Positions 1-8,114 of a stretch of 64,000 nucleotides of DNA are shown here, piece by piece; position 1 is the first letter of the stretch, and the number at the start of each line of letters is the position of its first letter. The notes below the pieces were generated by a model. The model had not been told where the DNA came from, searched no databases, and worked only from the letters and a program-made list of their open reading frames with translations. The stretch covers positions 1-64,000 of the forward strand of contig CAYVQF010000014.1 in assembly GCA_964454015.1 (NCBI GenBank), in the 5' to 3' direction. The DNA comes from CAYVQF01 sp964454015. GTDB lineage: Bacteria > Myxococcota_A > Bradymonadia > UBA4248. The position numbers and the translations under genes are program-made.

Positions 1-7
1 GGCGTGG

Positions 8-37
8 TTGCTCCCTTGTAGGCGGCTGGTCTACACT
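8..37 (+). promoter_or_regulatory. Possible sigma70-type promoter of the first kinase gene
   Basis: TTGCTC at 8-13 and TACACT at 32-37 are separated by 18 bases, a weak match to the -35/-10 consensus. Transcription from it would begin near 43, leaving almost no leader before the ATG at 49. If it is real, one of the GTG starts at 106 or 112, which follow a GGAG at 91-94, becomes more likely for the kinase. Confidence 0.25.
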
Positions 38-48
38 GGCGGCGTTTG

Positions 49-2088
49 ATGGGTCGACGTGGGCAAAGGGTGACTGTGCCCCAGGGTGTAGGAGCTGGAA
101 AAGACGTGACGGTGAGCCAAGGACAGCAAAAACTGGGCAAGTACACCCTGACGCGGAAGCTGGCCCAAGGTGGGATGGCTGAGATATTTTTGGCTTCTCA
201 GGAGGGGCCGGGCGGCTTCCACAAGGAGCTGGTCATCAAGCGCATCTTGCCGCACCTGGCGGATGACAAGAAGTTCGTCGAGATGTTTTTGGACGAGGCG
301 CGGATCGCGGCGCAGTTCAATCATCCGAACATCGCCCAGATTTTCGACTTGGGCGAGGTCGAAGGCGCCTACTTCATCGCCATGGAGTTCGTCGACGGTT
401 ACGACCTTTCGAACATCATCGAGCGACTCAACCACTTTGGCAAGCGGGTGCCGTCGCCCATCGCGGCGCGGATCATCAGCGACGCCTTGGGTGGTCTGGG
501 TTATGCCCATGAGTTCAAGGATCCACGCACGGGGGAGGACCTCAACCTAGTGCACCGGGACATCAGCCCGCAGAACATTTTGGTCAACCGCAACGGGCAG
601 ACCAAGCTGGTTGATTTTGGGGTGGCCAAGGCCAAGAACAGCTCGAACAAGACCCAGGCCGGGGCGGTCAAGGGCAAGTTCTGCTACATGGCACCCGAGC
701 AGATCGCCGGTGAAGCGCTGGACGGGCGCTGTGATGTTTTCGCCATGGGGATTGTCCTCTACGAGCTGTTACTCGGGATGCGACCCTTCGGCGAGCACAG
801 TGATCTGTTGGCGATTACGGCGATCGTCAATCAACCGCCGAAGAATCCTCGGGAGATCGATTCCAATTTTCCACCGGAGCTGGCGGAGATCCTCAACCGC
901 GCTTTGGCCAAGCGTCCGGCCGAGCGTTATCCTGACGCGCAGGCCATGCAGGCGGATCTGGAGCGTTTTCTTCAGCAATCGGGCAAGTTCATCTCCAGCC
1001 GTGAGGTGGCGCGCTACCTGGAGGATCTCTTCAGCGACACGCCCAGCGCCGATGCCTTGGGTCTGGGTGCGGGACACACCCACGATTTCAGCCTGGATGA
1101 GCTCAAGAAGGCGAGTCAGCAGGTGCCCAAGGCCCAGGTGGCGGGTGCGGCGGCTGGCTTCGACGACGAAGCGGCCACGGCGGGCAAGAGCAACACGTTG
1201 CTGATGGTGGTGCTCTTCGTGGTGCTGCTGGCCGTGCTGGCGGGCGGCGGCTTCTTGGCCTATGTGCTCTTCTTCGATGCCTCCAGCACTGAGAGTGGTG
1301 CGACGGCCAAGGCCAGTGACCCTGCTACGGCCGCTGATCCCGATGCCGGGGGGGCGGAGCATGATGCTGATCCCACGGTCACGGACGAGGCCGATGGCCA
1401 CAGCGGTGGTGCGGCGGCCGTAGCAGGTGGCCAAGAGGCGGATGTGGACCCCGCCACGGGGGATGACGCGGGGGAACAAGTGGGCGCTGCAGATGTGGCC
1501 CAGGCTGATGCTGGACAGGCCGGCGCGGGGAGCGAGACCTCGCCGGATGTCGTCGAGACGCCGCCGCAGAAGAAGGAGCCTAGGCTCATTGGCGAGAGCG
1601 AAGGTGGGGTGGTGGTTCATCAGGTGGGGGTGCGCAGCGACATCGACAAGCTGCCCAAAGACGATCAGAAGGCGGGCTATGGCGTCTTGCGGATCAAGAG
1701 CAACCAGCCGGCGCGGGCGCACCTGCAAGGGCAGCGTATCAACATTGGCCCTGCGGCGCGCAATTTCAGCTTCCCCGCTGGCGACTATGAGCTGCGTTTG
1801 GTTGGGCGCGACGTCAAGGCGGAGAAGCTCTATGCGTTGCCCGTGCACGATGGGCGCCGCTATGAGCTGGAGTTGAACTTCGAGAAGGCGACCTTGGACA
1901 TCGCCGTGGAGGGCGATCCTCTGGGCTACACGGTGCTCATCGATGGCAACGCCGTGGGTGCTCTGCCGGTCACGGGCCTGGAGCTGTGGGAAGGCAGCCA
2001 CGAGATGACCATCACCTATGGCGACAAGCGCTGGGTCAAGACGGTGGTGCTTCAGGGGGGCCACAACAGTCGCACGTTGGCGTTCTAA
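49..2088 (+). CDS. Membrane Ser/Thr protein kinase with C-terminal PEGA-like domains
   Basis: Eukaryote-type (Pkn/Hanks) Ser/Thr kinase of about 679 residues. The kinase domain spans about residues 30-300, with a glycine-rich loop (LAQGGMAEIFL), the lysine strand ELVIKR, catalytic VHRD near 168-171, DFG at 189-191 and the activation-loop end YMAPEQ, so it should be active. A single membrane span lies near 384-410. An acidic, Ala-rich linker follows, then two PEGA-like beta domains from about 544 to the end that should lie outside the cytoplasmic membrane. This is a classic receptor-kinase layout; the ligand is unknown. It converges with the Lgt-like gene 17 bases away. The start is uncertain: TTG 46, ATG 49 and GTG 106 or 112 are all in frame, and the GTGs have the better Shine-Dalgarno-like sequence upstream. 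Confidence 0.88.
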   Translation: MGRRGQRVTVPQGVGAGKDVTVSQGQQKLGKYTLTRKLAQGGMAEIFLASQEGPGGFHKELVIKRILPHLADDKKFVEMFLDEARIAAQFNHPNIAQIFDLGEVEGAYFIAMEFVDGYDLSNIIERLNHFGKRVPSPIAARIISDALGGLGYAHEFKDPRTGEDLNLVHRDISPQNILVNRNGQTKLVDFGVAKAKNSSNKTQAGAVKGKFCYMAPEQIAGEALDGRCDVFAMGIVLYELLLGMRPFGEHSDLLAITAIVNQPPKNPREIDSNFPPELAEILNRALAKRPAERYPDAQAMQADLERFLQQSGKFISSREVARYLEDLFSDTPSADALGLGAGHTHDFSLDELKKASQQVPKAQVAGAAAGFDDEAATAGKSNTLLMVVLFVVLLAVLAGGGFLAYVLFFDASSTESGATAKASDPATAADPDAGGAEHDADPTVTDEADGHSGGAAAVAGGQEADVDPATGDDAGEQVGAADVAQADAGQAGAGSETSPDVVETPPQKKEPRLIGESEGGVVVHQVGVRSDIDKLPKDDQKAGYGVLRIKSNQPARAHLQGQRINIGPAARNFSFPAGDYELRLVGRDVKAEKLYALPVHDGRRYELELNFEKATLDIAVEGDPLGYTVLIDGNAVGALPVTGLELWEGSHEMTITYGDKRWVKTVVLQGGHNSRTLAF

Positions 2089-2105
2089 GGGCTGGTCAAG
2101 GGTGA

Positions 2106-2957
2106 TCACCTGCCCCAGGGGGGGGCAGGGCACGCCCGTCGTTGGTGGCAATAAAAGAGGATGGCGAGGCCCAAGAGGGTGCCGATGGCGAGCCACTGGG
2201 CGAGGTTGAGCGGGCCAAGGGTGGTGATCGCGCTTGGGGCGCGGGCGAGCTCGAGGGCGAAACGTCCGCTGAAGTAGGTGGCGGCCAAAAGGAAGGCGCG
2301 TCTGCCGCTGCCGCGTCGGCGGCCGAGGGTTGGCCAGGCGATGAAGAGCAGCACGAGGGCGAGGTCGAAGTAGACCAGATAAAGTTGGAAGGGGTGTAGG
2401 GGCAGGCTGAGGTTCTGGTAGGGGCCGAGGAGGCCGGCGTCGCTTTGGGCGGCGAAGGCTGGGGTCCCGCGGGGAAAGCGCACGGCCCATGGGACTTGGC
2501 TGAAGCGGCCGTAGTCGCAGCCTTGGAGGAAGCAGCCGAGGCGGGCGAAGGCGAGGCCGAGGAGGGCCAAGGGTGCCAAGGTGTCGGCGACGTGCCAAGG
2601 GTCGATGTGGCGTCGGCGCAGGTAGAGGTAGAGCACGGCCGCTCCGCCGAGGAGGGCGCCGAAGGAGGTGGCGCCGCCGAGGTTGGGATCGAGGAGGCGG
2701 CTGGGTTGGGACCACCAGAGGTCGACGCGTTCGAGGTTGCCCATGGCTTTGGCCCCCACGACGGCGCCAGCGCAGGCGAGCATCAGGCCGAGGGCAAAGG
2801 TGCGGGGGCGCAAGCCGATGGCTCGGCTCTGGCGCAGGGCCAGCCACAGGGCCAGGAGGATGCCGATGCTGACCAAGGTGGCTTGGTTGGGTACCCAGGC
2901 CAGGGGAAAGGAAGTGGCGAGGCGTCGTTCGAGGGCGTGGTGGATGATTTGGCGCAA
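2106..2957 (-). CDS. Lgt-like prolipoprotein diacylglyceryl transferase family membrane protein
   Basis: A protein of 283 residues with about seven hydrophobic segments. Lgt family landmarks are visible: GGATSFGALLGG in the position of the usual GG..(F/S)(Y/H)GG motif, ARLGCFLQGCDYGR in place of the canonical GR(I/L)GNF.NGE.YG, HPFQLY for HP.QLYE, and SGRFALELAR near the C-terminus for RF..E..R. Lgt moves diacylglycerol from phosphatidylglycerol to the lipobox cysteine of prolipoproteins. The Cys-containing variant of the central motif marks a divergent Lgt-like group, so the true substrate is not certain. It starts with TTG six bases after the preceding gene and is the last gene of a four-gene minus-strand operon. 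A separate canonical lgt probably exists outside the window. Confidence 0.75.
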   Translation of the reverse strand: MRQIIHHALERRLATSFPLAWVPNQATLVSIGILLALWLALRQSRAIGLRPRTFALGLMLACAGAVVGAKAMGNLERVDLWWSQPSRLLDPNLGGATSFGALLGGAAVLYLYLRRRHIDPWHVADTLAPLALLGLAFARLGCFLQGCDYGRFSQVPWAVRFPRGTPAFAAQSDAGLLGPYQNLSLPLHPFQLYLVYFDLALVLLFIAWPTLGRRRGSGRRAFLLAATYFSGRFALELARAPSAITTLGPLNLAQWLAIGTLLGLAILFYCHQRRACPAPPWGR

Positions 2958-2963
2958 GGCGGC

Positions 2964-4034
2964 TCAATGCTGGCGGCGTCGGTGGATGAGGAAGAGGAGG
3001 CCGATGGCACAGGCGAGGGCGATGGTGGCGACGGCGAAGAGCAGGGGGGTGCTCCATGAGGTTTGGGTCTGGGCGAGATCGTCGGCGTTGGCGGGCTTGG
3101 CTTGGGGGAGCGCGATGGGGTCGATGGCCGCTCGAGCCCAGAGGGTGTCGGGGAAGTCTTCGCCGAGTCGTTGCCAGATGCGGGCGGCGGTCTGGACTTC
3201 GCCGCGTAAATGATAGGTTTGAGCGAGTTGGAAGAGCTGCTGGGCCTCGAGCTGGCGGAGTTCTTGGGCGATGGTCGCCAAGAGGTCGAGGTCGCCGTCG
3301 ACGTTGGCGAGGAGGGTGGGGATGGTCTGCATGGAGTGGGTGAGCTGGCGGAGGTCGAGGTCGAGGGGGAGGGCCTGGGCCAAGGCCGGATCGAGGGCGA
3401 GGAGCTGGCTCGTGAGGACGGACAAGAGGCCGCCCATTTCACCGAGGAGGGCGTCAAAGCTCTGTTGGGCTTCGGAGAGCCACGGGATAAAAGGGGTACA
3501 GGTGTCGCGGGTGCGCTGCAGGGCCTCCATGAGGGGCTCGATGGCGTCGCGCCAGGCGCGGGGATCCTGGGGCGCAGCAGAGGGGGTGGCCAGGTCGAGG
3601 GCCCACAAGGCCAGCAGAGAGTGGGCGTTGTTGGCGGCATCGCTCAGAGCGCTGACACAGCGCGCGGCTTGTTCCGCGTCTTTGAGGACTTTGAGCAGGT
3701 CGCCGAGGTCGGTGTCGACCTGCAAGATGAGGGTCAGGATCTGGAGATCGCGTGGGTCGATGGCCTGGTGGAGTTGGGCGAAGAGGTCTTTGGCGCCGCG
3801 GGTGAGGTTGCCGGCCTGGTCGAGGAAGGGCGCTAGTTCGGTGAGGGCGTGGAGGCGGGCGTGGGTTTCGAGGCTGGTGCTGAGGCGGTTGGCGAGTCGC
3901 GGGGTGAAATCGGGCGGGGGCGCCGCGAGGAGGGGGTATGGTGCTGCCAAGAGCAGGCAGAGGGCCCCGGCGCAGCACACGGCGCGCCCGATGGACAGGC
4001 AAAGGCGGGAGGCACGGTGTGGCGCTTGGTTCAT
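2964..4034 (-). CDS. Exported protein of unknown function with C-terminal membrane anchor
   Basis: I do not recognise the family. The 356-residue product begins with a signal peptide (residues 1-38, hydrophobic core AGALCLLLAAPYPLLA) and ends with a transmembrane segment near 332-351 followed by a basic tail (HRRRQH). The body is almost entirely alpha-helical and Leu/Ala-rich. A stretch near 270-300 (AQTYHLRGEVQTAARIWQRL) resembles a single TPR unit. The ATG overlaps the TGA of the upstream kinase gene in an ATGA junction, so translation is probably coupled, and the Lgt-like gene follows after six bases. Its role is most likely tied to the kinase or to envelope lipoproteins, but this is only context. 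Confidence 0.7.
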   Translation of the reverse strand: MNQAPHRASRLCLSIGRAVCCAGALCLLLAAPYPLLAAPPPDFTPRLANRLSTSLETHARLHALTELAPFLDQAGNLTRGAKDLFAQLHQAIDPRDLQILTLILQVDTDLGDLLKVLKDAEQAARCVSALSDAANNAHSLLALWALDLATPSAAPQDPRAWRDAIEPLMEALQRTRDTCTPFIPWLSEAQQSFDALLGEMGGLLSVLTSQLLALDPALAQALPLDLDLRQLTHSMQTIPTLLANVDGDLDLLATIAQELRQLEAQQLFQLAQTYHLRGEVQTAARIWQRLGEDFPDTLWARAAIDPIALPQAKPANADDLAQTQTSWSTPLLFAVATIALACAIGLLFLIHRRRQH

Positions 4035-6109
4035 GGGGTGGCGGGGATGGGTTCGGGGGAAATCTCGACCTGGTAAGGGTGTGTGGATGAATGGCCACGC
4101 TGGGAGGAGAGGCGCAGGTATAGGGGCTGAGAGACCCGCTGTGGATCGAGAGGGTAAGTCAAGCGCTCACCTTTGGCCAGACCCTGGGTGTTGGCGGCGG
4201 CGAGGAGGCGGCCGTGGCTATCGAGGAGGGCGAGCTGGAGGTCCGCCGTGGGGACCCCGGAGACGCTGATGTCGAGCTGGGTGGGGGAGCTGAAGCGCTG
4301 GAGGGTGAAGTGGTCGACGTCACCCTCGGAGGCGATGTAGCCAAAGGCGTGCTGGCCGTTGAGGTCGGTGGCGTCGGCCAGGAAATCGTTGGGTTCCCGC
4401 TCCTCGCCGGGCATGGGTGAGCGGGTGTCGAGGCGCAGGAGATAGTAGCGGTCGGGGAAGGCCTGCGGCGGCGCGCCTTCACGCCACACCTCACGGACGA
4501 CGGCGAAGAGATCGATCTCGCCGACGATGAAGTTGGGCAGATGCTCGCCGTGGCCCTGGCCGCGGGCGTTCTGGGCGAAGAGGAGGTGGCCGTTGGCACC
4601 GACGAGCTCCAGGACGAGATCGAGGTCGGGGATGGCGCTGACGGAGAGGGTGATAGTATCGCCAGGGCTCACGCCTTCGATGCGGTAGACGTCGCGGTCG
4701 GCGCGGAAGCCAGGTGGTGCTTCGCCGATAGCGCCGATGGTGCTCTGTCCCGGGCGCAAGGGGTTGGCTTCTTTGGTGTTATTGTTGGGCTCCACTTCTA
4801 GGTCGCTGTTGGTGAAGCCTTGCATGAAGACGCCCCAGACCAGGAGCCAGCTCAGGGCTCCGAGGACGGCGAGGCTGAGTAAGACGGCGGCTAAACGGCG
4901 CAAGCGGAGCCAAGCCTCGAAGCGGTCGAAGTCGGCGTGGGTGGCGAGGTTGGTGGGGGTGATGGTGCTGAGGGGGGGGACGAGTCGGCTTTGGGTGGCG
5001 GGGTGGGTGGCGCGTTCCGGCGCGGGTGAGCTCAGGTGGGGCGAGCGGGCATAGGAGAGGAAGGCTTGCTGGAGCTCGGTGGCGCTCTGAAAGCGCTGGG
5101 TGGGCTCCTTGGCGAGGGCGCGGAGGAAGAAGTTATCGAGATGGGCGAGGTTGGGGTCGCTGTCGGAGATGGCGGGGATGGGCGCGTCGAGGTGGGCTTG
5201 GAGGGCGCGCAGGGGGTGATCGGCCGGGAAGGGAGGGCGCCCGGTGAGGATGCGGAAGAGGAGGGCCGAGAGGGCATAGGTGTCGGTGGCCGGGGTGACG
5301 TCGAGACCGTCTATCTGCTCTGGGCTCATGTAGTGGGGGGTGCCCATGATGACACCGCGCTGGGTGTGGACCATGCTGTCGTCACGCGGGCCAAACTTGG
5401 CGAGGCCAAAGTCGAGGACCTTGATGCTCTCGGCGGCGTCTCCTTTGGCCGCGCAGACGAAGATGTTCTCTGGTTTGAGATCGCGGTGGATGATGCCGAG
5501 GTGATGGGCTTCATCGAGGGCGGTGACGATCTGTTCCAGGATGGTCAAGGCGCGGTCGATGGGGATGGTGTCGTGTTCATCCAAGAGGGCGCCGAGGTCT
5601 TTGCCCTGGAGGAACTCCATGACGATGTAAATGAGGCCGTCAGCAGCACCGAAATCGAAGATCTGAACAGTGTAAGGGCCTTTGAGCTTGGAGATGGCGC
5701 GGGCTTCGCGGGAGAATCGGCGCACCATGGTCTCGTCGCGGCTGAGGTCGCCGTGGAGCAGTTTGAGGGCCATGACCTTGCCCATACGCACGTGTTCGAC
5801 CTTGTAGACCGTCCCCATGCCGCCGACACCGATGCGGCTGAGGAGGCGGTACCTATCGGCGACGACGGCGCCGATGAGCGGATCGCGGTTTCTCAGGCAA
5901 GGCGTGCCGGCGTTGAGGTTGCTGCCACAGTGGGGGCAGAAGGCAAAGAGCGCTGAGCTGTGCTGGCGGCAGCGTTGGCATTGGACGGCGCCGCCGTCTG
6001 GGCTGGGCTCGAGCGCCGCGATGTTGGGATCCGATCTCCGACGCTTACCTGGGAGGGTCGGTTCAATCATGGGGTGTGGGGTGAGGAGGGCAGGTGGTGC
6101 GGAGCTCAC
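4031..6109 (-). CDS. Receptor Ser/Thr kinase with N-terminal zinc ribbon and outer PPC-like domains
   Basis: A 692-residue kinase. A zinc ribbon with cysteines 44, 47, 58 and 61 precedes the kinase domain (about 87-350), which carries RIGVGGMGTVYK, the lysine in MALKLL (about 116), IHRDLKPEN (Asp 210), DFG at 233-235 and YMSPEQ. All catalytic residues are present. One membrane span lies at about 406-428. The outer part holds two repeats, each opening with an E-P-N motif (near 440 and 575) and continuing with a DVYRIEG- or DVDHFTL-type strand, like bacterial pre-peptidase C-terminal (PPC) domains. The GTG start overlaps the TGA of the zinc-ribbon gene (GTGA) and the stop overlaps the next ATG. 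It should be a signalling receptor sensing something in the periplasm or at the surface. Confidence 0.9.
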   Translation of the reverse strand: MSSAPPALLTPHPMIEPTLPGKRRRSDPNIAALEPSPDGGAVQCQRCRQHSSALFAFCPHCGSNLNAGTPCLRNRDPLIGAVVADRYRLLSRIGVGGMGTVYKVEHVRMGKVMALKLLHGDLSRDETMVRRFSREARAISKLKGPYTVQIFDFGAADGLIYIVMEFLQGKDLGALLDEHDTIPIDRALTILEQIVTALDEAHHLGIIHRDLKPENIFVCAAKGDAAESIKVLDFGLAKFGPRDDSMVHTQRGVIMGTPHYMSPEQIDGLDVTPATDTYALSALLFRILTGRPPFPADHPLRALQAHLDAPIPAISDSDPNLAHLDNFFLRALAKEPTQRFQSATELQQAFLSYARSPHLSSPAPERATHPATQSRLVPPLSTITPTNLATHADFDRFEAWLRLRRLAAVLLSLAVLGALSWLLVWGVFMQGFTNSDLEVEPNNNTKEANPLRPGQSTIGAIGEAPPGFRADRDVYRIEGVSPGDTITLSVSAIPDLDLVLELVGANGHLLFAQNARGQGHGEHLPNFIVGEIDLFAVVREVWREGAPPQAFPDRYYLLRLDTRSPMPGEEREPNDFLADATDLNGQHAFGYIASEGDVDHFTLQRFSSPTQLDISVSGVPTADLQLALLDSHGRLLAAANTQGLAKGERLTYPLDPQRVSQPLYLRLSSQRGHSSTHPYQVEISPEPIPATP

Positions 6110-6974
6110 TCACTGCGGGTGAGGATGAGGTAAGCGATGGCACCGACGATCATGGCCAGGACAATGAAGCCCGAGAGGAGGAGGAGGATGGAGTTGCGGC
6201 TGGCAACCTTGAGATCCTTGTCGACGCCGCGGGTGGGTTGCACCGGCGCCAGACCATAGCGCGACAAGGTCGTGCCGAAGAACTCTTCTTCGTCGGCTTT
6301 TTCGGCATTCTTGGGGAGCGCCGGGGCCGGGAAGTCCGGTGTGGCTGCTCGGGGCGCGGGGCCGGGCTCACGCGAACCACGCGGCGTGGGCGTCGCCGGG
6401 GCCGGTGCATGGAGCTGTGCTGCAGGCGTTGGCTGCGGCGTTGGCTCGACCCGGCGTGGTTCAGGTGCCGGCTCGACGCGGAGGGGTTCAGGGGCTGGCT
6501 CGACGCGGCGTGGTTCAGGGGCTGGCTCGACGCGGAGGGGTTCCGGTGCCGCTTCGACGCGGCGTGNNNNNNNNNNNNNNNNNNNNNNNNNNNNNNNNNN
6601 NNNNNNNNNNNNNNNNNNNNNNNNNNNNNNNNNNNNNNNNNNNNNNNNNNNNNNNNNNNNNNNNNNTCGACGCGGAGGGGTTCCGGTGCCGCTTCGACGC
6701 GGAGGGGTTCAGGGGCTGGCTCGACGCGGCGGGGTTCAGGGGCTGGTTCGGTGTGCTTCGTTACGGCGGCGGCAGGGGTGAGCGCTGCGGGTGGAACGGG
6801 CTCTGCTGCGGCCGGTGGTTGCGTGCCGCCAGCCGGCGCGAGGGCTTGTCTGGGCACGGCGCTGAGGCCGAAGAGCGTCTTCTTGTCGCCATCGGTGGCC
6901 AACTTACCACCACAGAAGCCACAGAAGAGGGCGTCATCGGCGGATTCGTTGTTACAGTTGGGGCACACAATCAT
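6106..6974 (-). CDS. Zinc-ribbon, Pro/Glu-repeat, C-terminal membrane-anchored protein (interrupted by assembly gap)
   Basis: The N-terminus has a zinc ribbon with Cys 4, 7, 18 and 21. A Pro/Ala-rich linker follows, then tandem nine-residue repeats of the type EPAPEPRRV, and finally a membrane segment just before the C-terminus (SILLLLSGFIVLAMIVGAIA) ending ILTRSE. A Shine-Dalgarno AGAGG sits seven bases before the ATG at 6974. The N-run at 6567-6666 breaks the reading frame only because 100 is a placeholder length; a gap of 14 plus a multiple of 27 bases restores one frame through to the TGA at 6106-6108. That TGA overlaps the GTG of the kinase gene, which supports this end. It may be a scaffold or substrate of the zinc-ribbon kinase that follows. 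Confidence 0.8.
6446..6747 (-). repeat. 27-bp coding tandem repeat, partly lost in the assembly gap
   Basis: Units beginning TCGACGCGG on the plus strand start at 6446, 6473, 6500, 6527 and 6554 before the gap and at 6667, 6694 and 6721 after it, exactly 27 bases apart. Each encodes nine residues (EPAPEPRRV, EPAPEPLRV or EAAPEPLRV). Four full units plus 13 bases lie on the low-coordinate side and three full units on the other. Confidence 0.95.
6567..6666. other. Assembly gap of 100 N
   Basis: Exactly 100 undefined bases, the customary scaffolding placeholder, inside the 27-bp repeat. The repeat phase on both sides requires a real gap of 14, 41, 68, 95, 122 and so on bases, so 100 cannot be the true length. 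Confidence 0.98.
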
Positions 6975-7067
6975 GCTAAAACCTCTGCGTGCGGTTCATC
7001 TGTAGGCGTTTGGAGTGCGGGGCGAAGCCACACGTTGCTCATGCAACAAGGCAAGTTCTGGTCGCAT

Positions 7068-7880
7068 TCACGGCTCGGCGCTAGAGACAGCAGAAAAGTC
7101 ATGGGCTTCGCCCTTGATGGCGAGGCGAAAGCCGGCGTCGATGACACGTTGGCGTTCCTCTGCGGAGGCATCGTCGTTGTAGTGCATCAGCACGAGGCAT
7201 TCGGCGAGATCGCGTGGCAAGGTGAGGAGTTCTTCGACAGAGGTGTGCACGCGGCCAGCGAAGGGTGGTCCGAAGTAGGCGTCGTGGAAGAGGGTGGTGA
7301 CCCCAGCGTCGAGTAGGCGCGAGATGCGCTCGAGGCTGAAGGTGCAGTCCGAGGTGTAGGCGACGGTGTCGTTGAGGATGAGGCCGAAGCTGGGCTTGCT
7401 TGGGACGTGATCGACGGCGATGATTTCCACCTTGGTGCCGTGGATGAGGGTGGGTTGGTTGGCGACGAGGAGCTCGACATCGAAGTAGTCATGGAGGCCC
7501 ACTTCCCGCGGTGAGCCGTCGAGCATCTGGACGGTCCCCATGGGGCCGCGCAGGCAGTTCTCCCACAGGTCCTCGCCGTCGATGCCAGAGTAACGGGTCA
7601 AGAGCAGCTCCGGCAGCCACAGCTTCACCTTTCGTCCGAGGGCAAAATAGTTGTAGAAGCCGGTCTCTTCTAGGCCAAAGACGTGGTCGCCATGGAGGTG
7701 GGTGATGAGGACGCCGTCGAAGTCAGCGACGCTCAGGCCCATGTGATGCAAGGCGAGGGGCGCCGTGGTGCCACAGTCGATGAGCCAGCGCTGGTCGGCG
7801 GTAGAGACGAGAACGTTGTTGTTGTAATTGCCGGGTGCTTTGGACCACGCCGTACCCGTGCCGAGGAAGGTCATCCTCAT
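7068..7880 (-). CDS. MBL-fold metallo-hydrolase, RNase Z-like
   Basis: A metallo-beta-lactamase superfamily hydrolase of 270 residues from the chosen start. It opens with MRMTFLGTGTAW, typical of RNase Z and related beta-CASP-lacking members, and has the zinc motif THLHGDH (His 61, His 63, Asp 65, His 66). Later ligands are likely the Asp in YTSDCTFS and the His in MHYNDD near the end. The ATG at 7880 has AGAGG six bases upstream, so I prefer it to the in-frame start at 7964. The true substrate is unknown; tRNA 3'-end processing cannot be claimed, because the exosite of RNase Z is not obvious. It lies 93 bases upstream of the zinc-ribbon gene and has its own promoter. Confidence 0.8.
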   Translation of the reverse strand: MRMTFLGTGTAWSKAPGNYNNNVLVSTADQRWLIDCGTTAPLALHHMGLSVADFDGVLITHLHGDHVFGLEETGFYNYFALGRKVKLWLPELLLTRYSGIDGEDLWENCLRGPMGTVQMLDGSPREVGLHDYFDVELLVANQPTLIHGTKVEIIAVDHVPSKPSFGLILNDTVAYTSDCTFSLERISRLLDAGVTTLFHDAYFGPPFAGRVHTSVEELLTLPRDLAECLVLMHYNDDASAEERQRVIDAGFRLAIKGEAHDFSAVSSAEP

Positions 7881-7994
7881 CTTAGCCTCTCGTGCAGCGT
7901 GATGTGCCTGAGAAAATGTTGAATGAGATTGCATGATTGCGTAGGCAGGGTCGCACAATGGCACTGCAGGTTCATGAACGCAGCATCGACGGGC

Positions 7995-8022
7995 ACTATA
8001 GCCGATCCGGCCTTGATGTAAA
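7995..8022 (-). promoter_or_regulatory. Good sigma70-type promoter for the MBL-fold gene
   Basis: Read on the minus strand, TTTACA (8022-8017) and TATAGT (8000-7995) are 16 bases apart; each differs from consensus at one position. Transcription would start near 7988 and give a leader of about 108 bases. It may also serve the four-gene kinase operon downstream, since no other clear promoter is seen between. Confidence 0.55.
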
Positions 8023-8114
8023 CGGCACGCCCGTTTGTGTTGCCTCGCGAGGGCCGAACGCGGTGGCCTACTACGGGCGTTTGGAGGTGGTTTTGTCGCT
8101 TTATTGGGTGACGC

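Noticed and set aside
769..3057. A 762-codon minus-strand open frame
   Set aside because: It spans the kinase gene and the Lgt-like gene and has very high Arg/Pro with no motif. It is a shadow of high-GC coding sequence.
6106..6566. Frameshift or pseudogene in the zinc-ribbon gene
   Set aside because: The break comes only from the arbitrary N length. The correct frame on the low-coordinate side continues the same repeat and ends in a membrane segment with a coupled stop.
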